A DNA stretch of 17,493 nt from Flavobacteriales bacterium (lineage in GTDB: Bacteria; Bacteroidota; Bacteroidia; Flavobacteriales_D; Sanyastnellaceae). This document shows positions 1-7,154 of this stretch, one piece after another. Where the stretch lies: contig WTJL01000134.1 in NCBI GenBank assembly GCA_011524845.1, forward strand, positions 1-17,493, read 5' to 3'. Position 1 is the first letter of the stretch; every line of letters starts with the position of its first letter. Under the pieces are notes generated by a model. It searched no databases. It was given only the letters and a program-made list of their open reading frames with translations, and was not told where the DNA came from. The position numbers and the translations under genes were made by a program.

Positions 1-110
1 AAGCTGAAGCCCCCAAGAAGGAGGCCGCAGCCAAGAAGCCAGCAGCCAAGAAGCCTGCGGCCAAGAAGCCCGCAGCCAAGAAGGCAGCGCCTAAAAAGAC
101 AGAAGAATAA
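1..110 (+). CDS. rplU: C-terminal tail of probable 50S ribosomal protein L21 (5' partial)
   Basis: Only the last 35 codons of this gene are inside the window. They read in the frame beginning at base 3 and end at a TAA at 108-110. The tail is almost purely Ala, Lys and Pro, with four AAKK units followed by an acidic TEE terminus, and has no globular signature. The assignment rests on position: it lies 33 bases upstream of rpmA on the same strand, and rplU-rpmA is a near-universal pair. L21 of Bacteroidota commonly carries a Lys/Ala-rich C-terminal extension of this type, which would be a flexible basic arm probably binding rRNA. A histone H1-like basic protein could have a similar tail, but the rpmA neighbour makes L21 the better call. 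The core domain cannot be checked here. Confidence 0.72.
   Translation, partial: AEAPKKEAAAKKPAAKKPAAKKPAAKKAAPKKTEE
27..86 (+). repeat. Four imperfect 15-bp tandem units encoding AAKKP-type repeats
   Basis: Four consecutive 15-base units of the form GCnGCCAAGAAG plus one codon encode AAKKP, AAKKP, AAKKP and AAKKA. A fifth, more divergent unit (APKKT) follows. Units differ mainly at third codon positions, so the repeat is maintained at the protein level while the DNA has drifted. It lies wholly within the coding tail of the probable L21 gene. Such arrays can change copy number by slippage. Confidence 0.8.
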
Positions 111-143
111 AACAGACCTCCAGGGTCTCTAACCCCCGATACC

Positions 144-407
144 ATGGCACACAAAAAAGCGGCAGCGAGTTCGAAGAACGGACGTGAGTCCCAAAGCAAA
201 CGGTTGGGTGTAAAAATCTTTGGCGGTCAGCAGTGCATTGCTGGCAACATCCTCGTGCGTCAGCGCGGCACCCAGCACCACCCAGGCGAGAACGTCGGCA
301 TGGGCAAGGATCACACCTTGTTCGCGTTGACCGACGGTCAAGTCCAATTCCGCAAGAAGGCGAACAACCGTTCGTTTGTCTCCGTGATTCCCGCGGGAGA
401 CGCCTGA
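144..407 (+). CDS. rpmA: 50S ribosomal protein L27
   Basis: An 87-residue protein with the canonical L27 layout. The N-terminus [19 protein letters not shown] is followed by [10 protein letters not shown], then the [21 protein letters not shown] core and a C-terminal beta strand with [14 protein letters not shown]27 is a large-subunit protein whose N-terminal arm reaches the peptidyl-transferase centre. The N-terminus begins directly with AHKK, so no cleavable leader of the Firmicutes type is present. Length is normal. It lies 33 bases after the probable rplU, presumably co-transcribed, and is followed by a strong terminator. No Shine-Dalgarno is evident, as usual in Bacteroidota. Confidence 0.97.
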   Translation: MAHKKAAASSKNGRESQSKRLGVKIFGGQQCIAGNILVRQRGTQHHPGENVGMGKDHTLFALTDGQVQFRKKANNRSFVSVIPAGDA

Positions 408-430
408 TTGCAACACCCTTGAAAGCTTGT

Positions 431-468
431 GAACTCCCGGCCCCAACAGGTCGGGAGTTCTTATTTTT
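431..468 (+). terminator. Intrinsic terminator of the rplU-rpmA operon
   Basis: A perfect 9-bp stem, GAACTCCCG at 431-439 pairing with CGGGAGTTC at 452-460, encloses a 12-base loop. It is followed at once by TTATTTTT (461-468). It begins 23 bases after the rpmA stop codon and is the obvious end of the ribosomal protein transcript. Confidence 0.88.
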
Positions 469-469
469 G
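462..469 (+). promoter_or_regulatory. Candidate -7 box for the serS operon, within the terminator T-tract
   Basis: TATTTTTG is a full match to the Bacteroidota primary-sigma -7 element TAnnTTTG. It lies 20 bases before the serS ATG and physically overlaps the U-tract of the rpmA terminator. I see no TTG at the usual -33 spacing, so support is partial: only the -7 element and its location favour it. Confidence 0.38.
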
Positions 470-489
470 GAACACACAGAACCACTGAC

Positions 490-1764
490 ATGCTGACCCT
501 TCAATGCCTCCGCGAAGAACGCGACCGTGTGATTGCCGCCCTTGCCAAGCGCCACATCGACGCCACGTCCACCGTGGATTCCATCCTCGACTTGGACGCC
601 AAGCGACGCGCCACCCAAACGGAACTCGATCAGGTTCTCGCGGAAAGCAACGCACTCTCTCGCCAGATTGGCGGCCTGATGCGCGAGGGCAAGAAGGATG
701 AGGCGGAAGCCATCAAGGCCCAAACCGCAGGGCTCAAGGCGAAGTCCAACGAGCTCAAAGAAGCCATGGACACCGCAGAGCACAGCTTGAACGAGTTGTT
801 GGTTCAACTGCCCAACACCCCGTGCGACCTCGTCGCCTCCGGCAAAAGTGCCGAAGACAACGTGGAGGTGTTCCGCAACGGCGAGCCCCCGGCGGCTGGC
901 GGCCACGCCAAACCCCACTGGGACATCGCCAAGGAGTTTGACCTCATCGACTTCGATTTGGGCGCGAAAGTGACCGGCGCGGGATTCCCCTTCTACAAGG
1001 GCAAAGGCGCCAAGCTTCAGCGCGGCCTCATTCGCTTCTTCCTCGAGCGGGCCGACGAGGCGGGCTACACCGAGTACATCCCTCCCCACGTGGTGAATGC
1101 CGACTCGGGCTACGGCACGGGTCAGTTGCCCGACAAGGAAGGCCAGATGTACCACATGCAGGACGACGACCTGTACATGATTCCAACGGCTGAAGTCCCT
1201 CTGACCAACATCTTCCGTGATGTGGTGCTCAACGCGAGCGACCTGCCGACCAAGCTGTGCGGGTACACCCCGTGCTTCCGACGCGAAGCGGGCAGCTACG
1301 GCAAGGACGTGCGCGGCCTCAACCGCCTGCACCAATTCGACAAGGTCGAGATTGTGCAAGTTGCCCACCCCGACGACAGCTACGCCACGTTGGACGCCAT
1401 GGTCGACCACGTGAAAGGACTGTTGGAAGGCCTCGAATTGCCGTACCGCATCCTTCGGTTGTGCGGAGGCGACATGGGCTTCACCAGTGCCTTGACGTAC
1501 GATTTTGAAGTGTGGTCCGCCGCCCAAGAACGCTGGCTGGAAGTCAGCTCGGTGTCCAACTTCGAAACCTTCCAGGCCAACCGCCTGAAGTGCCGTTTCA
1601 AAGACGAAGACGGCAAAAACAAGTTTGTGCACACCCTCAACGGGTCGGCCCTCGCCCTGCCCCGCATTGTCGCGGCGCTGCTTGAGAACCACCAGGACCA
1701 CGACGGCGTCGCCATCCCCAAGGCCCTCGTGCCCTACGTTGGATTTGAGCGCATCGACGCATGA
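490..1764 (+). CDS. serS: Seryl-tRNA synthetase
   Basis: A 424-residue class II aminoacyl-tRNA synthetase that charges tRNA-Ser (and tRNA-Sec, where present) in the cytoplasm. Residues 1 to about 105 form the tRNA-binding N-terminal helical hairpin, starting MLTLQCLREERDRVIAALAK. The catalytic core has motif 2, FRREAGSYGKDVRGLNRLHQ, from about residue 263. Motif 3, TLNGSALALPR, starts at about residue 382 and contains the class II arginine at 392. The segment just before motif 3 (ETFQANRLKCRF) is also typical. Length is normal for bacterial SerRS. The start follows the rpmA terminator closely, and the stop overlaps the next gene as ATGA (1761-1764), so translation of the lipoprotein gene is probably coupled. 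Confidence 0.97.
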   Translation: MLTLQCLREERDRVIAALAKRHIDATSTVDSILDLDAKRRATQTELDQVLAESNALSRQIGGLMREGKKDEAEAIKAQTAGLKAKSNELKEAMDTAEHSLNELLVQLPNTPCDLVASGKSAEDNVEVFRNGEPPAAGGHAKPHWDIAKEFDLIDFDLGAKVTGAGFPFYKGKGAKLQRGLIRFFLERADEAGYTEYIPPHVVNADSGYGTGQLPDKEGQMYHMQDDDLYMIPTAEVPLTNIFRDVVLNASDLPTKLCGYTPCFRREAGSYGKDVRGLNRLHQFDKVEIVQVAHPDDSYATLDAMVDHVKGLLEGLELPYRILRLCGGDMGFTSALTYDFEVWSAAQERWLEVSSVSNFETFQANRLKCRFKDEDGKNKFVHTLNGSALALPRIVAALLENHQDHDGVAIPKALVPYVGFERIDA

Positions 1765-2384
1765 GAGGCCGCACGACCTTGACCTTGATTGGGGTGGGCC
1801 TCTTGGCCGCAATGTGCGGTTGCACACAGCCTGGAGACGCCAACTTGGACGCACTCCGGCGCGCAAAGAAGGACGTCGAGGCCGGCATGGAGACCCTTTC
1901 CGCGTGGAACGTGGACAGCGTGGCGGCCGCCCGTGAACGCGTGGCCATGCGGTTCAAAGACCTCGACTGGCTGGTCGCTGACAGCACGTTGACTTACACG
2001 GTGGCCGACGGTCAGCTCATCGGCGACTGGGCCCGTGTCAAGCGGTTTTTGAAGGACGCCCCCACGCGACTGACCATCTTGGACACCCAAGGCACACTTT
2101 GCCTGTCTCAACTGGACGACCTGATGTCCGCCATTCGACAAGGCGCCACGGTGGACGCCAACGGCAACCCCATGGACGAGGCGTACTTCGACCGCGAGTC
2201 CGGACGAGAATTGAAAGCCGCCACCCAGTGGAGCTTGGCGGTCACAGAAACGCAGCGTCTCATTTCCTTGGGCGTTGAACTTGAAGGCCAAACCCGGGCT
2301 TCTATCGACAGCCTCATTCGCGCCAAGCGTGCCGAATGGGCCCAAACCCTTGCCGGCGACGCCACCCGCAGCGACTCGAACTGA
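1761..2384 (+). CDS. Predicted lipoprotein of unknown function
   Basis: A 207-residue protein with a basic start (MRGR) and a hydrophobic stretch (residues 5-18) ending in AMCGC. Lipidation is most likely at Cys21 (preceded by Gly20), less likely at Cys19. The mature part is hydrophilic and mostly helical in character, with many Ala, Arg and Asp residues. No domain is recognised. The ATG overlaps the serS stop (ATGA), and its own TGA lies 7 bases before the TPR gene, so it sits inside the serS-rsmA operon. It may be an envelope partner of the TPR protein, but that rests only on adjacency. It could be anchored in either membrane. Residues 2-5 after the Cys (TQPGD) give no clear retention signal. 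Confidence 0.78.
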   Translation: MRGRTTLTLIGVGLLAAMCGCTQPGDANLDALRRAKKDVEAGMETLSAWNVDSVAAARERVAMRFKDLDWLVADSTLTYTVADGQLIGDWARVKRFLKDAPTRLTILDTQGTLCLSQLDDLMSAIRQGATVDANGNPMDEAYFDRESGRELKAATQWSLAVTETQRLISLGVELEGQTRASIDSLIRAKRAEWAQTLAGDATRSDSN

Positions 2385-2391
2385 ACTGACC

Positions 2392-4260
2392 ATGTCCACC
2401 ACCACATCCCTCCCCTCCCACACCAAGCGCCGTGTCTTGCGACGCGTTTGGAGCTGTGTGATGGTGGCGACGATGGCTTGGATGGCACCAGTGGACGCTG
2501 GGGCCCAGACAGATTTGGAACTGGCGGAGTTCTACTACAACGAAGGCAGCTACCCACAGGCGAAACTCTACCTGGATGGGATTTGGAAGAAGAACAAGAC
2601 CAACGCCGTGTACCAGATGTACTACGCGACGTTGTTGGCGCTCGACGACTTCGACACCGCCGAGAAGGTGGTCAAGGAACGCCTGAAGCGTCGCCACAAA
2701 AACTCCCGCTCCACCGCCCTGGTCGACCTCGGATCCTTGTACCTGCACTTCGACAAGCGTGACGCTGCATTGGAGGCCTTCATGGAAGCGTTGGACAACC
2801 TGCAGCCCGGTCGGCCATCGGCGGTCTCGCTCGCCAACGCCTTCATCAAACTCGACGAGCTCGACATGGCCTTGGCCACCTACGAACGGGCGGAGAAATT
2901 GGGATCCACCGGGTTTGAGTACGAGCTCGCCAACCTGCAAGGCATGCGGGGCGACTTCGAAGGCATGATCGACGCCTACATGGCGCTGCTCAGCACCAAG
3001 CCCAACTACCTGCGCACCGTTCAAAACAGCCTCAACCGAAACCTCCGACTCACCACCACCGAGGACAACCGGGAACTGGTGCGCATTTCCTTGCTCCGCG
3101 CCATCCAAACCTACCCGGACAACACGGTGTACCCGGAGCTGCTGGTGTGGCACTTCAACCAAATTCGAGACTTCGCCTCCTCCGTCATTCACGCCAAGGC
3201 CCTCGACCTGCGCCTTCAAGAACAAGGGGTGCGCCTGATGGAGCTGGGCAACACCGCCCAAGCCAACGGCGACGTGGACACGGCGCTGGAGTGCTACCGG
3301 TACGTGGCAGCCAAAGGACCTGACAACCCGTACTACTTCACGGCGCGCAACGAAGTTTTGCAAGTCCGTTTCGACGCCCTGACCGCCGAGGTGCCGGCCG
3401 ACCTCGACGCCATGGCCCAGCTTGCCGACGAGTACGCCGCGAGCTTGCGCGACCTTGGGGTTCGGTCTGAGACGGCAATGATGGTCAAAGACCGCGCACA
3501 TCTGCTCGCCTTTTACCTGCAGCGGGCCGACGAAGGCATCGAGGATTTGGAGGCCCTGCTGGCCAACAACGACCTCAATGAACGCGTGGCGGCCGCCTGC
3601 AAACTCACCTTGGGCGACATCTACGTCTTTGAGGGGTTGATTTGGGATGCGTCGCTCTTGTTCTCGCAAATCGTCTTGGACTTCAAGGACGACCCGCTGG
3701 GCCACGAAGCGAAATTCAGGAACGCCCGCGTCAGCTACTACGGAGGCGATTTCAACTGGGCCCAAAGCCAACTCAATGCACTGAAAGCCTCGACATCGAA
3801 GTTGATTTCCAACGACGCCATCGACTTGAGCTTGCTCATCACGGACAACTTCAACCTCGACACGTTGACGTTGCCCATGGAGATGTTCGCGCGTGCCGAC
3901 CTGTTGCGCATGCAGCGGAAATTTGACGACGCCCGCACCACCCTCGACTCGTTGACCACGGACTTTCCGGGCCACGTGCTGGAAGACGAGGTGTTGATGA
4001 TGTCGGCGGACATGTTCTTGGAGCAAGGCCGTTTGGACACCGCCATGACGCTTTACCAAGAGGTGGTGGACCTCCACTTCGACGACATCACTGGGGACGA
4101 CGCCCTGTGGATGCTTGCCGACCTCACGCACCACCGGTTGAACGACGAGGCCACAGCCCAAACGCTGTACGAAAAGCTCTTGTTTGACTTCCCCGGATCG
4201 CTTCACGCGGTCGAAGCCCGAAAGCGTTTCCGCGCCCTCCGCGGAGACGACCTCGAATGA
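2392..4260 (+). CDS. Secreted tetratricopeptide-repeat protein
   Basis: A 622-residue protein starting MSTTTSLPSH. A basic region (KRRVLRR) and a hydrophobic segment to about residue 33 precede a likely signal-peptidase site around AGAQ (residues 36-39), so the protein is exported. The rest is a solenoid of helical repeats with TPR-type residues. Near the N-terminus are LAEFYYNEGSYPQAKLYLDG, DFDTAEKVVKERL, DAALEAFMEAL and DMALATYERAEKL. The last 110 residues resemble BamD/YbgF-type TPRs (YEKLLFDFPGSLHAVEARKR). The frame is open upstream to an ATG at 2275, but that start would overlap the lipoprotein gene by 110 bases and hide the signal peptide, so 2392 is preferred. The partner is unknown. 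The family is a conserved Bacteroidota neighbour of DUF4286 and rsmA. Confidence 0.88.
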   Translation: MSTTTSLPSHTKRRVLRRVWSCVMVATMAWMAPVDAGAQTDLELAEFYYNEGSYPQAKLYLDGIWKKNKTNAVYQMYYATLLALDDFDTAEKVVKERLKRRHKNSRSTALVDLGSLYLHFDKRDAALEAFMEALDNLQPGRPSAVSLANAFIKLDELDMALATYERAEKLGSTGFEYELANLQGMRGDFEGMIDAYMALLSTKPNYLRTVQNSLNRNLRLTTTEDNRELVRISLLRAIQTYPDNTVYPELLVWHFNQIRDFASSVIHAKALDLRLQEQGVRLMELGNTAQANGDVDTALECYRYVAAKGPDNPYYFTARNEVLQVRFDALTAEVPADLDAMAQLADEYAASLRDLGVRSETAMMVKDRAHLLAFYLQRADEGIEDLEALLANNDLNERVAAACKLTLGDIYVFEGLIWDASLLFSQIVLDFKDDPLGHEAKFRNARVSYYGGDFNWAQSQLNALKASTSKLISNDAIDLSLLITDNFNLDTLTLPMEMFARADLLRMQRKFDDARTTLDSLTTDFPGHVLEDEVLMMSADMFLEQGRLDTAMTLYQEVVDLHFDDITGDDALWMLADLTHHRLNDEATAQTLYEKLLFDFPGSLHAVEARKRFRALRGDDLE

Positions 4261-4285
4261 CAACCCCCACCTCACCCTCCTGCCC

Positions 4286-4627
4286 ATGGTCCTCTACAAC
4301 GTCACTGTCAGCGTCACCCAAACGTCCGCGAACGACTGGGTCAAATACATGATGGAGGAACACATTCCCGAGGTGTTGGCCACAGGGCATTTCCGGGACT
4401 TCCGCTTGTGCCACGTGCAGGGTGAAGCCGAAGGCGGGGTGACGTTTGCGGTGCAGTACATGGCCCACAGCGCGGAGGCGTTTGAAACGTACCAACGCGA
4501 CTGCGCGCCCGCCCTTCAAGCCGATCACCAGTCTCGCTGGGGCAGCCACGCCGTGGCCTTCCGCACGGTCCTTCCCTTGATCGCCGAAGGCCATCCCACG
4601 GCTGGGTTTGATCCACAGAAGAACTGA
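4286..4627 (+). CDS. DUF4286 family protein
   Basis: A 113-residue cytoplasmic protein beginning MVLYNVTVSV, with the family pattern W-KYMMEEHIPEVLATGHF-DFRL in the first 45 residues. This is the hallmark of DUF4286, a small Bacteroidota-specific family of unknown function with a dimeric alpha/beta-barrel (ferredoxin-like) look. The start at 4286 is chosen over an in-frame ATG at 4184. The longer version would overlap the TPR gene by 77 bases and add a non-conserved leader. It sits between the TPR gene (25-base gap) and rsmA (27-base gap), the usual place for this family. Its biochemical role is not known. Confidence 0.9.
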   Translation: MVLYNVTVSVTQTSANDWVKYMMEEHIPEVLATGHFRDFRLCHVQGEAEGGVTFAVQYMAHSAEAFETYQRDCAPALQADHQSRWGSHAVAFRTVLPLIAEGHPTAGFDPQKN

Positions 4628-4654
4628 TTCCCGACTTGGGTCGACCTTCACCGC

Positions 4655-5437
4655 ATGCACGTACGCGCCAAAAAACACCTCGGTCAACATTTCCTTCGGG
4701 ACTTGGATGCCGCTCGACGCATCGCCGAGGGCATCACCAAACACCGCGGATGCACCGACGTTCTTGAAGTGGGTCCCGGCACCGGCGCCCTGACACGCCC
4801 CCTTCTCCAGCGTGGGGACCTCGATGTCCGTGCCGTCGAGCTCGACGAAGAATCGGTGGAGTACCTAACGACGCAAGGCGTGCTGCCGGCGGAGAAGGTG
4901 TTTGGCGTGGACCTCTTGAAATGGGACCCCGACGAGGCATTCCCCAAAGGAGCGTCCTTCATCGTGGCCGGCAACTTCCCCTACAACATCAGCTCACAGA
5001 TTCTGTTCCGCGTGCTCGACTGGCGCGACCGCGTGCCCGAGTGCGTGGGGATGTTCCAAAAAGAAGTCGCCGAGCGCGTGGCCGAGGGGCCAGGCTCCAA
5101 GACCTACGGCATCTTGAGTGTGCTCCTGCAATCGTACTACGACATCGAGTACCTCTTCACCGTGCACGAACACGCGTTCGATCCGCCCCCCAAAGTCAAA
5201 AGTGGCGTCATCCGCTTGGTCCGAAACGACGTCCGCGAGCTCCCGCATGGTCTCACCTTTGCCCACTTCCGACGCGTGGTGAAAGCTGCGTTCAGTCAGC
5301 GCCGCAAAACCTTGCGGAACAGCATCAAGAGTGGGGGCTTTGACGCGACCCGCATTCCCGAGCGTTTTCAGGGTCAACGCGCCGAACAACTGAGCGTCGA
5401 CGAATTCCACGAGCTGGCCGCCGCCCTTCTCGACTAA
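4655..5437 (+). CDS. rsmA: 16S rRNA (adenine(1518)-N(6)/adenine(1519)-N(6))-dimethyltransferase
   Basis: A 260-residue RsmA/KsgA enzyme that transfers four methyl groups from SAM to two adjacent adenines in the loop of 16S rRNA helix 45 during late 30S assembly. The N-terminal signature KKHLGQHFL is at residues 6-14. The SAM-binding motif EVGPGTGALT starts at about residue 38. The catalytic NFPYNIS (the NLPY motif) is at about 108-114. The C-terminal helical domain includes FSQRRKTLRNSIK. Length is normal. It is the last gene of the serS operon. Its TAA is 2 bases from the stop codon of the oppositely oriented gene downstream, and no terminator is seen between them. Confidence 0.97.
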   Translation: MHVRAKKHLGQHFLRDLDAARRIAEGITKHRGCTDVLEVGPGTGALTRPLLQRGDLDVRAVELDEESVEYLTTQGVLPAEKVFGVDLLKWDPDEAFPKGASFIVAGNFPYNISSQILFRVLDWRDRVPECVGMFQKEVAERVAEGPGSKTYGILSVLLQSYYDIEYLFTVHEHAFDPPPKVKSGVIRLVRNDVRELPHGLTFAHFRRVVKAAFSQRRKTLRNSIKSGGFDATRIPERFQGQRAEQLSVDEFHELAAALLD

Positions 5438-5439
5438 GG

Positions 5440-6015
5440 TCAGCCGACCGGCAACTGGAGCCGCACAAACACAGGGAGGAACAACCCCAGGTTGAATTCC
5501 TGCGTGTTTCCGCTAGGCGCATCCACAGTCACGCGACGAGACAGCCATTCCGCCCGGATGCCCCACATCACCGTCATGGGCATGGTGCCCTTGCCGCGGC
5601 CGCGCTGCCACTCCAGCGTGCGACGGGTGTGGCCCCAAGCCACGTAGGCGGACGGACCTCCGACCGACGCTTTGAGTGCGGTGTTTCGGCTCCCCAGGCC
5701 GCCAAGGTTGGCCACCCCGAGTCCCACCTCCCGGAAGGACTGCTCGAAACCTGGCTCTGACCGATCGGTGCGCCACAAGGCGTAGAGACGGGCCTTTCGG
5801 TCCCACACATTGGCTTCCAACCGCACCCCACCAAGGCCCAACCAAGCGCTGGGCTCTTCCAAAATGTACCCCGCGTGAAGGCCTGTGGTCAGGACGGCGA
5901 GGGGGCTGACCCACAGACGGCCTTGGTCGAGGTCAGGGAGGGTGGTGGTTTGGGCTTGAAGGTTCACGGATGCCCACGCAAGGACGCAGGGCAGAAAAAG
6001 TCGCAATGCTCGCAT
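5440..6015 (-). CDS. Exported hypothetical protein, possible outer-membrane barrel
   Basis: A 191-residue protein starting MRALRLFLPCVLAWASV, with a signal peptide probably cleaved near LQAQ (residues 19-22). The mature part alternates polar and hydrophobic or aromatic residues, as in amphipathic strands (for example RLYALWRTD, REVGLGVANLGG, AYVAWGHTRRTLEWQ). This suggests a small beta-barrel or beta-rich periplasmic protein. I recognise no family. The final residues (FVRLQLPVG) are not a classical aromatic barrel terminus. An in-frame ATG 30 bases further upstream (6045) would bury the signal peptide in a longer N-terminus, so 6015 is preferred. It is transcribed toward rsmA (2-base gap) and diverges from fbp (72-base gap). 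A stretch resembling the -7 promoter box (CACCTTTG, minus strand 6027-6020) ends 4 bases before the start. Confidence 0.72.
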   Translation of the reverse strand: MRALRLFLPCVLAWASVNLQAQTTTLPDLDQGRLWVSPLAVLTTGLHAGYILEEPSAWLGLGGVRLEANVWDRKARLYALWRTDRSEPGFEQSFREVGLGVANLGGLGSRNTALKASVGGPSAYVAWGHTRRTLEWQRGRGKGTMPMTVMWGIRAEWLSRRVTVDAPSGNTQEFNLGLFLPVFVRLQLPVG

Positions 6016-6062
6016 GGTCCAAAGGTGAAGCACGGGCCTCACCATGGGAGGGTGGTTGTGAC

Positions 6063-6070
6063 TACTTTTG
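6063..6070 (+). promoter_or_regulatory. Candidate -7 promoter box for fbp
   Basis: TACTTTTG matches all fixed positions of the Bacteroidota TAnnTTTG element and lies 17 bases before the fbp ATG, inside the 72-base divergent intergenic region. No convincing TTG -33 element is found at the expected distance. The call rests on the octamer and its position. Confidence 0.42.
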
Positions 6071-6087
6071 AGACAAAGGCACTTGAA

Positions 6088-7143
6088 ATGAGCAAGGCCC
6101 AGACATTTGGCGAATTCATCATGGACCGGCAAGCGGACTTTCCGTTTGTGTCCGGTCAACTCACGCGGCTCCTCACCGACATCGGAGTGGCGGCCAAAAT
6201 CGTGAACCAGCAGGTCAACCGCGCAGGTCTGACCTCGATTCTCGGAGCGTCCGGGAACACCAACATTCAAGACGAGCAACAGCAGAAACTCGACGTCTTC
6301 GCGGACGACACGTTCATGCGCATTCTTTCTTCCGGGAAAAGCGTGTGCGGCATCGGGTCCGAGGAACGGGAAGACTTTGTGCTGTGCGGGGAAAACGGCG
6401 AGGGCCGCACCGGCAAGTACATCGTGTTGATCGACCCTCTCGACGGGTCGTCCAACATCGACGTGAACGTCAGCATCGGCACGATTTTCAGCATCGTCCG
6501 GCGCATCACCCCCATGGGCGAGCCGCTCACCGACGCCGACTTCCTCCAACCTGGCACCGCCCAAGTGGCCGCAGGGTACGTCCTGTACGGGTCGAGCACG
6601 ATGCTGGTCTACACCACCGGCACCGGCGTCAACGGGTTCACCCTGGATCCGGCCGTCGGGGAGTTCTTCCTGTCCCATCCGTCGATGACCTTCCCTGAAC
6701 GGGGCACCACCTACAGCATCAACGACGCCGTCAAGGCCAAGAGCAGTCCGGCCACCCAAGCCTTCATCGACGGATGCCGCGAAGCCGTGGACGCCCAGTT
6801 CCGAGGACGGTACATTGGGTCGCTTGTGGCCGATTTCCACCGCAACCTGATTCACGGCGGCATCTACCTCTACCCCTCCACCACAGACAAGCCAGACGGC
6901 AAGCTTCGACTTCTGTACGAGTGCGCACCCCTGGCATGGATTGCAGAGGAGGCGGGCGGCAAGGCCGTGGACGACCGAGGAAGAATCTTGGACCTCGTGC
7001 CCACCTCGCTCCACGAAAGAAGCCCTTACTACGTGGGGACACGGCACCTTGTGGAGGCGCTGGAAGCGTGCCGCATCGCGCCCGTGGACGCCTTCGTCAC
7101 GAAAGCGACGCAGCCCACCAAAGACGCCCACATCGTCCCCTAA
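6088..7143 (+). CDS. fbp: Class I fructose-1,6-bisphosphatase
   Basis: A 351-residue enzyme hydrolysing fructose 1,6-bisphosphate to fructose 6-phosphate, the committed step of gluconeogenesis, in the cytoplasm. The metal-binding active-site motif DPLDGSSNID begins at residue 116, with both aspartates (116, 119) present. Also present are YVLYGSSTMLVYTTG, GFTLDPAVGEFFLS, RYIGSLVADFHRNL and the C-terminal LYECAPLAWIAEEAGG loop that positions substrate and metal. The start MSKAQTFGEF matches the usual Bacteroidota N-terminus, while the open frame further upstream would run back through the divergent gene. Slightly longer than the usual 330-340 residues because of a short C-terminal extension. 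The stop codon is 11 bases before mfd. Confidence 0.96.
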   Translation: MSKAQTFGEFIMDRQADFPFVSGQLTRLLTDIGVAAKIVNQQVNRAGLTSILGASGNTNIQDEQQQKLDVFADDTFMRILSSGKSVCGIGSEEREDFVLCGENGEGRTGKYIVLIDPLDGSSNIDVNVSIGTIFSIVRRITPMGEPLTDADFLQPGTAQVAAGYVLYGSSTMLVYTTGTGVNGFTLDPAVGEFFLSHPSMTFPERGTTYSINDAVKAKSSPATQAFIDGCREAVDAQFRGRYIGSLVADFHRNLIHGGIYLYPSTTDKPDGKLRLLYECAPLAWIAEEAGGKAVDDRGRILDLVPTSLHERSPYYVGTRHLVEALEACRIAPVDAFVTKATQPTKDAHIVP

Positions 7144-7148
7144 CTTTG
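7141..7148 (+). promoter_or_regulatory. Candidate -7 promoter box for mfd overlapping the fbp stop codon
   Basis: TAACTTTG fits TAnnTTTG at every fixed position. Its first three bases are the fbp stop codon, and it ends 6 bases before the mfd ATG. If used, it would give mfd a leaderless or near-leaderless transcript independent of fbp. No TTG is visible at -33 spacing, so this could be chance. Confidence 0.33.
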
Positions 7149-7154
7149 CCGCTC

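Noticed and set aside
91..1866. 591-codon open frame antisense to serS and rpmA, and a 657-codon frame antisense to the TPR gene (2314-4287)
   Set aside because: Both are shadows of well-supported plus-strand genes, with compositionally odd translations and no signatures.
2275..2391. Upstream ATG extension of the TPR gene
   Set aside because: It would overlap the lipoprotein gene by 110 bases and place 39 extra residues before a clear signal peptide. The ATG at 2392 fits export and operon spacing.
4184..4285. Upstream ATG extension of the DUF4286 gene
   Set aside because: The extra 34 residues lie mostly in the TPR coding sequence, and the family starts at M-x-x-YNVTV, which matches 4286.
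5875..6087. Long N-terminal extension of fbp
   Set aside because: It overlaps the divergent minus-strand gene and has no FBPase-like sequence. MSKAQTFGEF at 6088 matches the family start.
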